A stretch of 64,000 bases of DNA from Halichoerus grypus (lineage: Eukaryota > Chordata > Mammalia > Carnivora > Phocidae): contig NC_135714.1 of the NCBI RefSeq assembly GCF_964656455.1, forward strand, positions 167,354,243 to 167,418,242, in the 5' to 3' direction. Below, piece by piece: positions 1-12,285 of the stretch (its first letter is position 1; each line of letters opens with the position of its first letter). A model generated the notes under the pieces. The model did not search any database and was not told the origin of the DNA. It saw only the letters and a program-made list of their open reading frames with translations. The translations under genes and the position numbers were made by a program.

Positions 1-3000
1 GAGTCGTGTTCTGCCTTTCGCTGGGGCCTGAGTCTCACTCGCAAAAAGCTTTGGACTCCCTTGCAGTGCTCTCACGCACGCACACAACAAAATGCTTGCA
101 CCCTCAGGAGCAGCTCTTTTACCTGCAGCACAGGCTCTCTACCGAGTTTTTCCTTCGAGTTAGGTGGCTGTGTTTAAGCCTGCACACACCCACGGGGCAA
201 CGGAACTAGCCCCATAACCACGTAGTGAGTTCAGATCTGCCTTATGTGCCAGCCTGTCTCTCCCCCGATATGATGAAATGGAAACCGTCCCCAGGCTCTC
301 AGCCACAGTACACCCTAAACTGCTTCGCCCACAGAGAGGTCGACGGTAGCTAAAGCACGGTTTCTCTACAGTGTTGTTTCTCCGAGTTAGAAAGCTAGCT
401 GTTAGACTTCCATGCAAAAGTGGGGCCGCAGTCCTAGCTTCATGGAGCAAGTGGGGAGTCGTGTTCTGGCTTCTTCCGGGGCCTGGGTCTCACAAGGAAA
501 ATGCTTTTGGACTCACTTGCAGTGCGCTCACGCATGCACACAGCAAAATGCGTCCACCCTGAGGCATGGCTCTTTTAGCCGAAGCAGGAATTCCCTACAG
601 AGTTGTTCCTTTGAGTTAGGTGGTTGGCTTTAGGCCTGCAGGCACCCCCGGGGCAAGGGCACTAGCCTCATCAACCAGAGGTGACTTGAGAGCTGCCTTC
701 CGCACCGGCCTGTTTCTCACTCCATTTCACGTCTGGGACCCTTTCCCCGGTCTCTCGTACACGAGCAGGGTCAAATTCCTCCTGCTTCAGGAACGGCAAT
801 GTTAACTCAAGCGCAGTCACTCGAGAGGATTGATTCTTGGTGTTAGTAGCCTGGGAACTAGGCATCCAGGCACACAGGGTACAGCAGTGCTAATCTCCTC
901 AAACAAGAGGTGAGTCGACAGCAGCCTTCCTTCCAGGCCTGCTTCTCACTCCGAGTTACGTTTAGGTTCCATTTCTCATGCTTTCACAAAAACACACAAT
1001 AGATGAAGTGCACGCTCAGGAAGGGCGATCTTTGCTGAGGCACGGGTTCTCTACAGTTTTGTTCCTTTGCGTTGCGTGGATGGCACTGAGGACTCCACGC
1101 ACACACGGGAGAGCCGATCTCGTTTCCCGAAACAAGAGTTGAGTCCATAGGGGCCTTCTGCCCATGCTTATTTCTCCCTCCGAATTCGGCTGGGACTCCT
1201 TCCCCAGGTTTGCACTCAAGCAGACTTGAAAATGCTGCCACCCTGTGGAGAGGCGAACGAGCTGAAGCTGGGGTTCTTGAGCGGCTTCTTTCTGCCAAAT
1301 CAGGGTGGAGCCCTTAGCATTCCTATGCACACATGGAGCCGAAGTGTTAGCTTCAGGTAACAAGAGCTGAGTCGAGAGGAGCCTTCTGGCCCGGACTCCT
1401 TCTCCCTCGGTTTCACGTAAGGAACCCGTTCCTCAGGCTCTCACCCACGGTAGCCTGGAAAGTGCTTCCTCCCTCAGAGAGGTGGATGGTAGCTAAAGCA
1501 CGGTTTCTCTACCGTGTTGTTTCTTCCAGGGAGAACGCTAGCGATTAGATTTCCATGCAAAAGTAGGGCCGCAGTGCTAGCTAAATGAAACACACGGGGA
1601 GTCGTCTTCTGCCTTTTGCTGGGGCCTGAGTCTCACTCGCAGAAACTTTGGACTCCCTTGCAGTCCTCTCACGCACGCACACAACCAAATGCTTCCACCC
1701 TCAGGAGCGGCTGTTTGAGCTGAAGCACGGATTCTCTACCGTGTTTTTCCTTTGAGTTAGGTGGCTGTCTTTCAGCCTGCACACACACCCAGGGCAACGG
1801 TACTAGCCCCATAACCATGATGTGAGTTGAGAGCTGCCTTCTGTACCGGCCTGTCTCTCCCCCGATTTTACAAAATGGAAAATGTCCCCAGGCTCTCAGC
1901 CACAGTACACCCTAAACTGCTTCGCCCACAGAGAGGTCGACGGTAGCTAAAGCACGGTTTCTCTACTGTGTAGTTTCTTCGAGTTAGAACGCTAGCTCTT
2001 AGACTTCCATGCAAATGTGGGGCTGCCGTGCTAGCTTGGTAAAACACATGGGGAGTCGTGTTCTGCCTTTCGCTGGGGCCTGAGTCTCACTCGCAAAATG
2101 CTTTGGACTCCCTTGCAGTGCTCTCACGCACGCACACAACAAAAGGCTTCCACCCTTAGGAGCAGCTGTTTTACCTGCAGCTCGGATTCCCTACCGAGTT
2201 TTTCCTTCGAGTTAAGTGGCTGTCTTTAAGCCTGCACACACCCACGGGGCAACGGAACTAGCCCCTTAAGCATGTAGTGAGTTGAGAGCTGCCTTCTGTA
2301 CCGGACTGTCTCTCCCCCTATATTCCGAAATGGAAACCGTCCCCAGGCTGCCAGCCACAGTACACCCTAAACTGCTTCGCCCACACAGAGGTCGACGGTA
2401 GCTAAAGCACGGCTTCTCTACAGTGTTGTTTCTTCGACTTAGAACGCTAGCTATTAGACTTCCCTGAAAAGTGGCGCTGCCGTGCTAGCTTGATGAAACA
2501 CATGGGGAGTGGTGTTCTGCCTTTCGCTGGGGCCTGAGTCTCACTCGCAGAAAGCTTTGGACTCCCTTGCAGTGCTCTCACGCACGCACACAACAAAATG
2601 CTTCCACCCTCAGGAGCAGCTGTTTTACCTGCAGCACAGGCTCTCTACCGAGTTTTTCCTTCGAGTTAGGTGGCTGTGTTTAAGCCTGCACACACACCCT
2701 GGGCAACGGTAGTAGCCCCATAACCATGATGTGAGTTGAGAGCTGCCTTCTGTGCCGGCCTGTCCCTCCACCGATATTATGGTATTGAAACCGTCCCAGG
2801 GCTCCCAACCTCGGTACACCCTAAACTGCTTCGCCCTCAGAGAGGTCGACGGTAGCTAAAGCACGGTTTCTCTACAGTGTTGTTTCTTCGACTTAGAAAG
2901 CTAACTATCAGACTTCCATGCAAAAGTGGGGCCGCAGTATTAGATTCATGGAGCAAGTGGGGAGTCGTGTTCTGGCTTCTTCTGGGGCCTGGGTCTCACA

Positions 3001-3571
3001 AGGAAAATGCTTTTGGACTCACTTGCTGTGCACTCACGCATGCACACCACACAATGCGTCCACCCTGAGGCATGGCTCTTTTAGCCGAAGCAGGAATTCT
3101 CTACAGAGTTGTTCCTTTGAGTTAGGCGGTTGGCTTATGGCCTGCAGGAACACACGGGGCAAGGGTACTGGCCTCATAAACAAGAGGTGAGTTGAGAGCT
3201 GCCTTCCGCACCGGCCTGTTTCTCACTCCATTTCACGTATGGGACCCTTTCCCCGGTCTCTCATACACGAACACTATACAACTCCTGCGGCTTCAGGAAC
3301 TGCAATGTTAGCTAAAGCGCAGTAACGCTACAGCATTGATTCTTGGTGTTAGTAGTCTGGTAGGCGAATGAGCTGCACCTGGGATTCTTGACAGGCTTGT
3401 TTCTTCCCAGTCAGTGTCGAGCACATAGCATTCCAAGCACACATGGAGCAGTAGTGTTAGCTTCAGGTAGCAAGAGCTGAGTCCAGAGGTGCCATTTGCC
3501 CGGACCTATTTCTCCCTTGGTTCACGTATGGAACCCGTTCCCCAGGCTCTCAGCCACGGTACTCCTTGTAA
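1..3571 (+). repeat. Macrosatellite array, left block (partial unit)
   Basis: This block is a partial copy of the 5.3 kb unit that fills the right half of the window, in the same orientation. It aligns with 28963-32534 at an offset of 28,962 with few differences. It contains the whole 11-monomer alpha block and the start of the beta block through the 59 bp stub near 3329-3387. Monomer anchors (a ttctctac-like motif) fall near 137, 361, 591, 820, 1039, 1272, 1505, 1732, 1960, 2188, 2413, 2641, 2868 and 3098. Similarity stops at about 3571, just after ggtactccttgtaa (full units have ggtactccgtgtaa). The last 100 bp carry private changes, including a one-base loss near 3521. The part of the unit that carries the L1 is not present, so whether this block ever had it is unknown. 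No coding function is supported. Confidence 0.95.
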
Positions 3572-4615
3572 CAACAACTCTGCTTAATAAATATGAAAAG
3601 AGGAAGTAAAGAGATGTAACCTCTCAAATAATATCTCAGGTAGTAAAATCAACTTGTGACTTTTTTCTTTTCTTTTGCTCAAGTTAGCTATTTTTTCAAG
3701 AATCCCTTCAAGATACTCGGTATTTTAATAGTAGCCATCAAGTAGTACAAGAATTCTGTTCATGTCCCAGGTAGAGTTTTGCAGGTTTTTTATTTTGTCA
3801 CAGGTTTTTTTTTTTCCTGAAGCTATCTCTCCACACCACTAATACTGGGTGTAAGTAATCCCTGCAATGGATGGTGGGGCAGGAAAGAAAACAAGTAATG
3901 GTACATTTTTCTCCTGTCATTTTCTCTTTTGCTTCCCCCATGTCTTTTGGGGCATCAGTGTAGGAGACCTGAAGGTTGGTGTCTTGTTCAAAGAACTTTC
4001 TAAATAAATCTCTCCTATTATCTCTCCATGTCTCCCTTTTATTTTCCTATATGGTACTTATAATACATTGTAAAACTATTTTTTGGAAATTAGTTGAGGA
4101 GACAGCTCTTTCTTAGAGAAGAATTCCAAATAACAAATGTAGACACTGTCCCTCTAGGAGGTGAAGCTTAATTCTCTTCCCCTGGAGTGCAGGCTGGGCA
4201 CAGTGACACTTCTACTGAAGAGCACGGGAGGGTAAAAACAGTCACTTTGCAGTAGAGAAACATGGCTCTACTTCTTGGCCAGGTGATCAAAGTTAATATC
4301 ACCAATGATAACTCATGCTGATAGCATGTCTCCCCTAATATAATGTGACAAAAGTACACTTTACTTCTATAATATTCCTTTCCAAAACCCATAACCCCAG
4401 TCTAATCATGAGAAAAATATACAAACTCAAATTGAGGGATATGGTACAAAACTCCTTAACAGTACTTTCCAAAAGTATCAAAGTCATGAAAAGTAAGAAA
4501 AAATTGAGACACTGTTGCAGATTGAAGGAGACTAAGGAGGCATGATGATTAAATGTAATGTGGTATCCTAGATTGGATTTGGGAACAGAGAAAGGACATT
4601 AGTGGAAAAATTGTC
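3572..4615. other. Unique AT-rich spacer, no gene seen
   Basis: This is the start of the 25 kb non-satellite island. It has high AT content, short open frames only and no recognisable exon, RNA gene or clear repeat. A 74-codon open frame on the minus strand (4168-4392) shows no motif and is taken as chance. Confidence 0.6.
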
Positions 4616-4632
4616 AAAATCCAAATAAAGTC

Positions 4633-4821
4633 AGGGCGCCTCGGTGACTCAGTCGTTAGGCGTCTGCCTTCAGCTCAGGTCATGATCTCGGGGTCCTGGG
4701 ATCGAGCCCCGCATCAGGCTCCCTGCTCCGCGGGGAGCCTGCTTCTCCCTCTCCCACTTCCCCTGCTTGTGTTCCCTCTCTCGCTGTGTCTCTGTCAGAT
4801 AAATAAATAAAATCTTTAAAA
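4633..4821 (+). mobile_element. CAN-SINE (tRNA-Lys-derived), full length
   Basis: The element has a tRNA-like head (ggtgactcagtcgttaggcg), a B-box-like gggatcgagcc, a pyrimidine-rich body and an aaataaataaaatcttt tail ending in A8. It is flanked by a perfect 17 bp target-site duplication, aaaatccaaataaagtc, at 4616-4632 and 4822-4838. The perfect duplication suggests a fairly recent insertion. CAN-SINEs are non-coding Pol III elements specific to carnivores and mobilised by L1 machinery. Confidence 0.96.
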
Positions 4822-4838
4822 AAAATCCAAATAAAGTC

Positions 4839-6462
4839 TCTAGCTTAGTTAATAATATTTACCAATATTAATTTCCTTCTTTTGACAAATGTATCATGAT
4901 GATGTAAGATGTTAACATTAGGGAGAACTGGGTGGAGAGTGTACAGGAACTCTCTGTACTCTCTCTTCAACTTCTGTGTGAATCTAAAATTCTTCCACAA
5001 TAAAAAGTTTAAAAAGAAAGTGAAAATATGTATTGGGTATATCTGTTTAATGCCTGCCTCTCCCATGATAGTGGAAACTCCAAGAAGCCAATGAACATGA
5101 CTACATATCTCTTTATTCCTGAGGCCTAGAATTGTTAAGCATGCCTGGTAAGACTCAGGAAGTATTTGTTGACTAAATAACTATAACTGCACACAGAGGG
5201 CTTGTCCAGTATCTGCTGTTTGCTAACTCTAGCAGGATTTACACCCACACCGGAGTGAACTCAAGATACCAGAGGCATAATGTAAGACCCAACTAAGACA
5301 TTTTCTCAAAGGAAAAAATGTGTACCTTCTCTTATAGTTTGATTTGTGACATTCCTTTATTTCTACTTCTAAGGCAAATTCTCCTGACAGTGATGGGTTT
5401 CAGGATATGCTACCCCAAAAGATGGCACTTTGGCATACTGAATACTTCAACCTGGAGGAATTTGAGAAATTGAATACACATAAAGGACTTTCTGACCTTC
5501 CCCTGAAGCAGGTCGTAAAACCCTCATGTGAGAGGGTTTGGTAAGTTTCCCCTAGTTTACTACACTTAGCTCACTTTGTCCTATCGTATCTTTCTACAAC
5601 TTTCCACCTTCCATCAAACTTAGCATCAAAACACTCAAATTTAATCATTTCTTCAGGACTTCATTTCTTTATGTAGTCTCCTGTGCCTCCTAAACCTTAT
5701 ATTAAATCAATTTGTATGCTTTTCTCTTGTTAATCTCTTTTGTTAAAAGGATCCCAGCTGAAAAGTTAGAAGGGTAGAGGAGAAATTATTTTCCTACTCT
5801 ACCTTGTCTTGATTCAATTACTAAAAGCTAGATCTGACAAGTCAGCTATTTGAAATCTTAGAATTTCAGATCTAGAAATGAGCTCAAATAATCAAGGCTC
5901 ACTTTTTTTTAGTAGTGAACACTTATCTTTAAACAAAACCATCAGTGAAACTCATGAAAGAGACAAAGGTCTTTTCTTGAAATCCCACCTATGTGGCTCC
6001 CTCTTGTACTCATTGACCTTCAATCAGAGGTCTGGGACTCTATAGAACCCAATTTGAAAACAAGAGCCATATTTTCATTTCACTGACAAGAAACTCTAAA
6101 GCCCTGAGTGATGAAATGATTTCTCCAGATATCACTTAACGGAATTTTTGACAAGATCAGAAAAGCCAAACTTTCTTGAGAATCTTTCCTAATGTGTTTG
6201 GAATGGGTTGCTTAGATGCAAATTAGGCATGCTCTCCATCACATTGAAATTCTTATTGATTCTCCCTAAAAACAAAGACTTTTTTTTTTTTTTTTACTGG
6301 ATAAGAAAAATATACTATCTTTCCACCTTCTTTATAGTTTTGTTTCATGAGAATTTTTTCTTCTCAGAGCCTACCAATATGTCTATGAGCTGAGTGAAGT
6401 CAAGACTTCTCATGTGAACTTGTAAATTGTATTTCTCAAATCCCAGTCTCCACGGTGACTGT
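4839..6462. other. AT-rich intergenic sequence
   Basis: No gene or well-preserved repeat is seen. The segment 5095-5180 faintly resembles an L2 3' end (ggaagtatttgttgacta). The segment 5390-5560 (ggatatgctaccccaaaag onward) reads like an old dispersed repeat, possibly LTR-derived, but I cannot name a family. A T-rich run lies at about 6280-6296. Confidence 0.5.
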
Positions 6463-6617
6463 CATATTCATATGAAGATTTATGAATTTCTCTAAAACTT
6501 GATCTACCCTGTGTACAGTAAAGTGAAATGTTGAGAATGACATTTATATGAAGATTTGTGTATCTCTCTGAAACTAGAGCTACCTAGTATATAATGAAAT
6601 GCAATGTTAAGAATAAA
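6463..6617. repeat. Diverged 76 bp tandem duplication
   Basis: Two adjacent copies can be aligned by eye, each with atgaagattt, then tctctnaaact, a ctacc block and gaaatg...gttnagaat. The shared atgaagatt starts at 6472 and again at 6548, 76 bp apart. The copies differ at roughly a quarter to a third of positions, so the duplication is old. No function is suggested. Confidence 0.75.
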
Positions 6618-7740
6618 ACAATTAATTTAGAGTGTATACTGAGCCTTACCAGATAACTCATTAAGAAATAAATCACTTTAGGGCATAAATTATATGAATT
6701 GGAAGTAAGAGTGTAATATGGTAGAAAACTTACTTGAGTGGGGCAGAAGGAAATCTGGGCTCTACTTCTGATTGTGTCATAAATTCTATATATTCATTTT
6801 GTAATATCTAAGGTTTGAAGGGGTGAACAGGAAGAGATGGGTCCCATTTTGGAATTGTATCTACATCTGAATTTATAACAACATCTTTGCTGGGGGAACC
6901 AGGATGCAAAAGGAAAGCTGCTTTTAGCAGATCAATAGCTCCCATTAAAGCCTCTTTGTAGAGCCTCTCCTAATTTTATCTCCTATTATGTGACCTCCAA
7001 TTTGCATAAGAGAGATACTGCTTAAACTCACAGGCAGGATTGATTGACTGAACCTGACAAAGGTGGGAGAGCAATTGCTTAATTTAAAGCACATCCAAAA
7101 GATGGTGAAAATGATTAAGAACTATGCTATAAATACTCTCATAATCCTTATTTCTGCTGGTTCTTAAAATTAACCCCCTCATGCATTTTCCTTAGGTCAG
7201 GAATTAAATACCACTAAAATAATTCCAGGTCAAGGTGCAGTGAACAAGGCAGTAGGCATTTCAGGTTACTAGAAGCAGAAGAATAAATACCTTACTCTAA
7301 GACATCCGGCTGTCTAGTGTCAAAAGTTTTACTTTTGGTTTGTAGTCCTGGTACTTGAGGCATTTTTATTAAATGTCCACAGTTGATTGTTTTAATGTGA
7401 TAGTGTTGGCTTAAAAAATCCCTTTATTTCATTCCTTTTCAGTTGTTCCCTGTTCTTATGTCATCCTTTTAAAGTTTTCTTTTGTGGCCAGGGACACATT
7501 TCTTCTTTTTCCTGGAGCCTCTTTTTCCAGATAATTATCTCTCTTTATGGAATATGCTTGTTTCACAGCCTTCTTCTTAACATAATTAGGAGATCCTGGA
7601 AATATTTTCTCTTATCTCAAGTGTTCCTATTCGATTTCTTTTTCAGTTGTTCCTATTATCATTATCGAATGAATGCCCAAGGTTTAGAAAGAGTGCATTA
7701 GTGGGCAGAGTAGCATTAAACTAATATTTAAATAATAAGC
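6618..7740. other. AT-rich intergenic sequence
   Basis: Nothing coding is visible. The stretch 6740-6800 may be a heavily decayed MIR (tctgggctctacttctga and a following cag-poor core), but it is too diverged to call. Confidence 0.5.
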
Positions 7741-7890
7741 TCTAATATACTGTGGGTGCTTATTGTGTGTCTGGAATTGGGTTAAATGTTTACTTAAGTC
7801 ATCTTACTTTATTCTTGAAACACCCTTATTAAGTAAACACCCAATCTGCCCCAATTTATAGATGAGGGAGCTAAACTCTTAAGAGAGTTT
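7741..7890 (-). repeat. MIR fragment
   Basis: The antisense MIR pattern is readable in order: tgtgtctggaattgggtt, then aagtcatcttactttattcttgaaa, aagtaaaca and a degraded ccccaatttatagatgaggg. The last phrase is the reverse complement of the MIR core (cctcatctgtaaaatgggg). MIRs are ancient tRNA-derived SINEs shared by mammals. Confidence 0.7.
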
Positions 7891-10800
7891 AAATAGAAAT
7901 GGATTTAACACGTGGATTTAGGTGCTTATAAAAATCACTGAAAAGTGGGAGGAGTGGGCTCTAGGTGGGGCCTCTGGGAACAATGTTCAACAAACAGAAC
8001 AGGACAGGGCTGATCTCCAGGGGAAAGGTGGGGGATCAGGAGGTCTCTGCTGAGCTCTTGATTAAAAGAACATACAGCTAAAGCTGGAAGTGGAAGAAAG
8101 GACCAGGAAGTTTCTGAAGCCATTGTGATCCCCTCTTTAAACTTACAGATCTAGATACTAGGGTGCACTGTTGCAGAAAAAGCTCTCCTTTCTATATTTT
8201 TAACCAGCAAAAACAAAATAAAACAAAACAAAACTAAGTGCAATGAAAATATGGTCTACATGATCTCTCCTTTACTTTTAAAAACTTCTGTGAGTGCAAT
8301 CTCCTGCTTGATCCTAATTTGTCACCAGATCCTGCTGCAAGGGAATCTGGGAAATGTCGTTTTCAGTCTTTCAGCCTCTACTCCAAAGGGAGGCATCCTA
8401 AGAAGAAGTGGGAATAGAGGTGGAGTGTCAATTGAATACACTGTATCTAACACAGAAAATAAGTGAGTGTGACATAATATGGAGCTAGTATTCATGCAGC
8501 TTAAAGTACAAATCAGGCTGACTAGTCTGCAAAGTCTAACACTCAATCACTATACTACACTGCCTGCACACCAAGATGTTCCATATTTCCAAATGCAGCT
8601 TTTTTGGAAACTTGTGGATTTTAACAGGAAAAATCTTCCTGATAACAAATGACTAGAAAATGAAAACAAACAAACAAAAACTCATAGACATTATCTTTCC
8701 TTTTTAAAAAAATGATTAGCTTTTTACAGTAATTAATATGATACACACAATTTTTGATCTGGATAAAAATATAGGTTGCTTACACTTACTTCATGTAAAT
8801 TATACCAAACCAGAGAATGTTGCTCCTTTGAAAATATTCTTTGTTCAAATCCCACCATGCTGTGATTTGAAGAGAGACTAATTCTTTTGGTATTATTGTT
8901 ATAATTTTATAGCCTTTGCAGTCTATAATTTAAAAGCCTAAATATTTATTTCAGGAACTTCTGCTAGATTCTCTAGGTATCTTTAAGGTTGTGGGATAGT
9001 CATCCACAATTGCCAAAATGTATCTGACTTCAGGACTAATGATATCCAGAAATGAAGGCTGATAGCATTCCTCTGCCAAAGGAAGTGTAGGGAACATAAA
9101 GATGCTAACAGTGGGAGGCCCCTCTCCTCTGCCCTATGAATTGGAAGTGGAGGACAGATACTACTAATGCTGTCCCATCTGCCTTGTTTCTTTAAGATAT
9201 TTATGTACCTTATGTTCTTATGTACCTTTAAGATTCACAAAATAATTTTCTGAGTCTGAGAACTTTTCTTTAGCCTCTAATAAAAATGTTGTTATTGTTA
9301 TTACCAACTTCAGTGACTTTTCTCTTTCAATCCACTTCTTTCAATCTCATCTATCCTCAAAAAATAGAAAGCACATCACTGGATACTCTTTGAATGGAAT
9401 CAACATTCAAAAGAATCTCAGGATTTCTATTTCAGGTATCTGCTTGACTCCTTACCTTATTAAAAAAAAAAAAAGACTCAAAAGTATTTTTACGTAGCTT
9501 TCTATCATAAGGATAAGAATAGAAGGTTAATGAAGTATTTGTCATATTCATTAATTCTTTTTTTTATTACTGGGGTTGCTCTTCGCCAAAATGTTTTATA
9601 TTATGTTGCAAGAAAACTACTGCTTCGATTAGACAGGTAGTTTGAGTTTTCTGAGGAAACAAGAACAGTCATTTGAGTGACAGAAACTAGTAAATTTGCT
9701 TGAAGAAAATGCAATTTATGTGTATGTGTGAAATCTGTAGTGTTAAAAAAAAACACATAACAGAAAAATTCCCATTCCTAGCTGCCATTTCTTTTTGTTT
9801 TTCACAATTGCAGTGGCAGGATATTAAACAGGCTACCAGAAAGTGTATAAACATACTCTTTGGACAATTAGTCTCAGGAAATAGGGTCAATTATTCAATA
9901 ATGACTTTTAAGCCCCTACCATGTGTGAGAAAAATGGACAATTTCTGGGGCCCTATGGTTTCTTTTAGTCTTTGTTATGCATTTGTGGAAGTAATGTAAG
10001 CAAAATCTTTGACTCTTTCTTAATAGGAAAAGGACCTTCTATCTTACTTTTGGTTTGGGTGGCTGAGGACCTTTATTCTTTAGGTGGGTAAATATCTAAG
10101 GGAAAAATAACAAAGAGAGGTAATTAACAGTAGACAACATCTCTCCTAAGACTTACTTGGCAATTATGAAAGTTCATTCAGTTGTGCCTATACTTGTCAA
10201 GTAAATTGGAGTACTTCACAAGTTATTTACAAATGGATGTGAAGTTCTGAAACCTGGACTCCCCGAATTCAGAAGGTCAGCACGCGTTTCTTTTTTTCAT
10301 CTCCTTTTGAGACAAAGCCAACACTTGTGCCCCCTTAATTCAGTTGTGGCATTCTGCCTTGTTCCTGTGGCCACTGGGTAGGATGTGGTTCTGACAAAAT
10401 AGTAACCTCTTTGGTTGACAAATCCGACTGGGCTGATCTGCTGGCAAGGTGGGTTTTCTCTTTCTCCCTTGCATCTGTTTGTCTTTGTTCTTTCCTCTAG
10501 AGGCTGTGTAAGAGGGCAATCTTTTCAGATAGAGGAGTTCTGTTCTTTGGCCAAGGGTATTTCTTCCTTTCTATCTCCCTCGAGATTTTAGATTCACTGA
10601 AGCATGGAGCAGACACTCTGTCTTAGTAATCTTTTTATTTTCCTATTGCTATATTTCCCTTACCTGTTTATACTATGAAACTGCAATAATCAGTTGCCTT
10701 TATCAAATCAATTTTTTAAGTATGACATTTTTGTTATGTTAGGCCCTACTCCAAGTAACTATAGGAAGCATGACTTCTGTCCTCTTTGAATTTATTTCAA

Positions 10801-11039
10801 AAAAGGCAATGCTCCAAAAAAATAGTCCACGGCCTTCTTCACAATATTTTCATTATTATTTCATCATTTTTATGCTATTTTATTTCTCATGGTATTTTGC
10901 CCAATTGTAATCATATTTATGTGTGGGTTTTTCTTTCCAACTAGGTTAAGTTTCACAAGAGAGGGACCACATCTTTTCCATTTACTATTCTATCACCAAC
11001 ATTGTGCTAGTTGGTTTTGTATTTATTTTATCACTTAGA
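7891..11039. other. AT-rich intergenic sequence
   Basis: I see no gene in these 3.1 kb. Minor items are an A-rich simple stretch at 8205-8236 (repeats of acaaaata/aacaaaac), a T run near 9559 and an A run at 9462-9474. L2-like words occur near 10945-11030 (agagagggaccacatcttttccat). The open frames at 9687-9999 lie on both strands and have low-complexity composition, so they are not called as genes. Confidence 0.5.
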
Positions 11040-11160
11040 CATCAAAAGCAGCCTGTGATTAGGAACTACAGTTTTCCTTTTACAGATAGGAAAACTAAGC
11101 CTTCAGGATGTTAAGTATCTATGTTCTTAAAAGTTACATAGCTAGTAAGTGGCAAGGAAT
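11040..11160 (-). repeat. MIR fragment
   Basis: The antisense MIR core is visible as ttttacagataggaaaactaa, followed by gttacatagctagtaagtgg. The latter is the reverse complement of the MIR phrase ccacttactagctgtgtgac. Confidence 0.75.
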
Positions 11161-11639
11161 GATTGTTACTCAGAGATCTGTGTCTCTCAAACAAATGCAT
11201 ATTCTACATCTTGCTACTGCTGGAGCTCTAAAAGGTTAGAAAATCATGTTCTGTATAAAACACAAGACTCTAGCTCACCTGTAATTCTGATTCCATCTTG
11301 TAGTGTTGTAACTGACAAAGCCTATTTTGATCAAACATCAGCAGAGATTAATAGTTTTTTCTCCCCAGATATGATCCAAGCACAGTAAGGTGCTCAGATA
11401 AAAGATGTTATATAAATAAGCAGCAGTATTTTCAATCTAATATGATAATGAGTGGTAATAGAACTGTGATAGGTGATGATATAGCTTTTGATTTTTTAGT
11501 TTTTTCCTTACTATTTTGTCATCATTCTACCTAGTTTCTTAATTATTTTCAACAGTGATGCCACCTGACTCCATCCTCTCTAGAGAACATTTATTATTTG
11601 TATTATATTAAATATATTCAAACTTATCATCATTGCAAT

Positions 11640-11810
11640 GCCTAATAATAACCTTAGTAACCATTATCGTTGAGTATTTACAATGTGCCATCATTCAACT
11701 GGTTAGTATTTTCAGTGCAAGACCTTAATACTTCAAACAAACTTATGGAATGTGTACTATCGTTATCCTCATTTTTCAGATAAGGAGACTGAGGCTGATA
11801 GGATTTTCTT
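11640..11810 (-). repeat. MIR fragment
   Basis: It reads gagtatttacaatgtgccat, then acttatggaatgtgtactat, then tcagataaggagactgaggc. This is the normal order of an antisense MIR. It directly abuts the L2 segment at 11815. Confidence 0.75.
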
Positions 11811-11814
11811 CCTA

Positions 11815-12285
11815 TTCAAGGCTCAGCTCAAATATCTACTTAGAGAGTTTTCCTAATCACCCTGTATTAATTTGAATCCTGGTTTCCCATACCCTCACAC
11901 TTCACATTCTATCCCTTTGCACTGCTATTTAAAAAAAAGGGGGGGGCAACTGTGGCTCAGTCATTAAGCGTCTGCCTTCGGCTCAGGTCAAGATCCCAGG
12001 GTCCTGGGATCGAGCCCCACATCGCCCTCTCTCGCTGTGTCTCTCTCTCTGTCAAATAAATAAATAAAATCTTTAAAAATAAAAATAAAAAAAATATGTA
12101 ACTAGCTACCATGTGAAATTATATATATGTATGTTTACTGTTTTTATTGTCCTGTCTTTTCCAAGTGCAGCTAAGATCCGTAATATTGTGTGCTCTTTTT
12201 GTCACCTCTGTATCTCTAATGTCTGAAGCAGCACAAAACACAGAATTAACACTATAAATAATTGCTGAAGAAATAAATTAATGAA
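11815..12285 (+). repeat. L2 3' region, split by a CAN-SINE
   Basis: The left part carries the L2 phrase caaggctcagctcaaatatc and a downstream attctatccctttgcac. After the SINE the sequence resumes with a tactgtttttattgtcctgtc-like segment, then tctgtatctctaatgtctgaagcagcacaaaacacagaattaac, which resembles the L2 terminal statement about a recent common use of a 3' end: recognised here by its order and spacing only. It ends near aataattgctgaagaaat. L2 is an ancient LINE inactive in placental mammals. Confidence 0.65.
11939..12095 (+). mobile_element. CAN-SINE with internal deletion
   Basis: The head (tggctcagtcattaagcgtc) and B-box region are intact. The body jumps from ccccacatcg straight to ccctctctcgctgtg, losing the usual middle segment of about 40 bp that is present in the elements at 4633 and 23035. 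The tail is aataaataaataaaatcttt followed by A-rich sequence. It sits inside an L2 fragment. No clear target-site duplication can be read because both flanks are A-rich. Confidence 0.92.

Noticed and set aside
371..633. Recurrent plus-strand open frames of 61-90 codons in every satellite unit
   Set aside because: They recur only because the units are copies. Overlapping frames are open on both strands, none has a recognisable domain, and paired alpha and beta versions differ freely at the amino-acid level.
2310..2335. CENP-B-box-like word on the minus strand (ccctatattccgaaat and relatives)
   Set aside because: The CENP-B box needs four bases between the T and CGAA in this orientation. Here there are three, and two fixed bases also differ. 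The other monomers are no better, so this is not a supported site.
9687..9999. Overlapping open frames on both strands (67 and 99 codons)
   Set aside because: They overlap each other, show no motif and lie in AT-rich intergenic DNA, so chance is sufficient.
11939..12095. tRNA gene suggested by the A- and B-box-like words in SINE heads
   Set aside because: The heads are diverged, lack a cloverleaf and are followed by SINE bodies, so they are retroposons.
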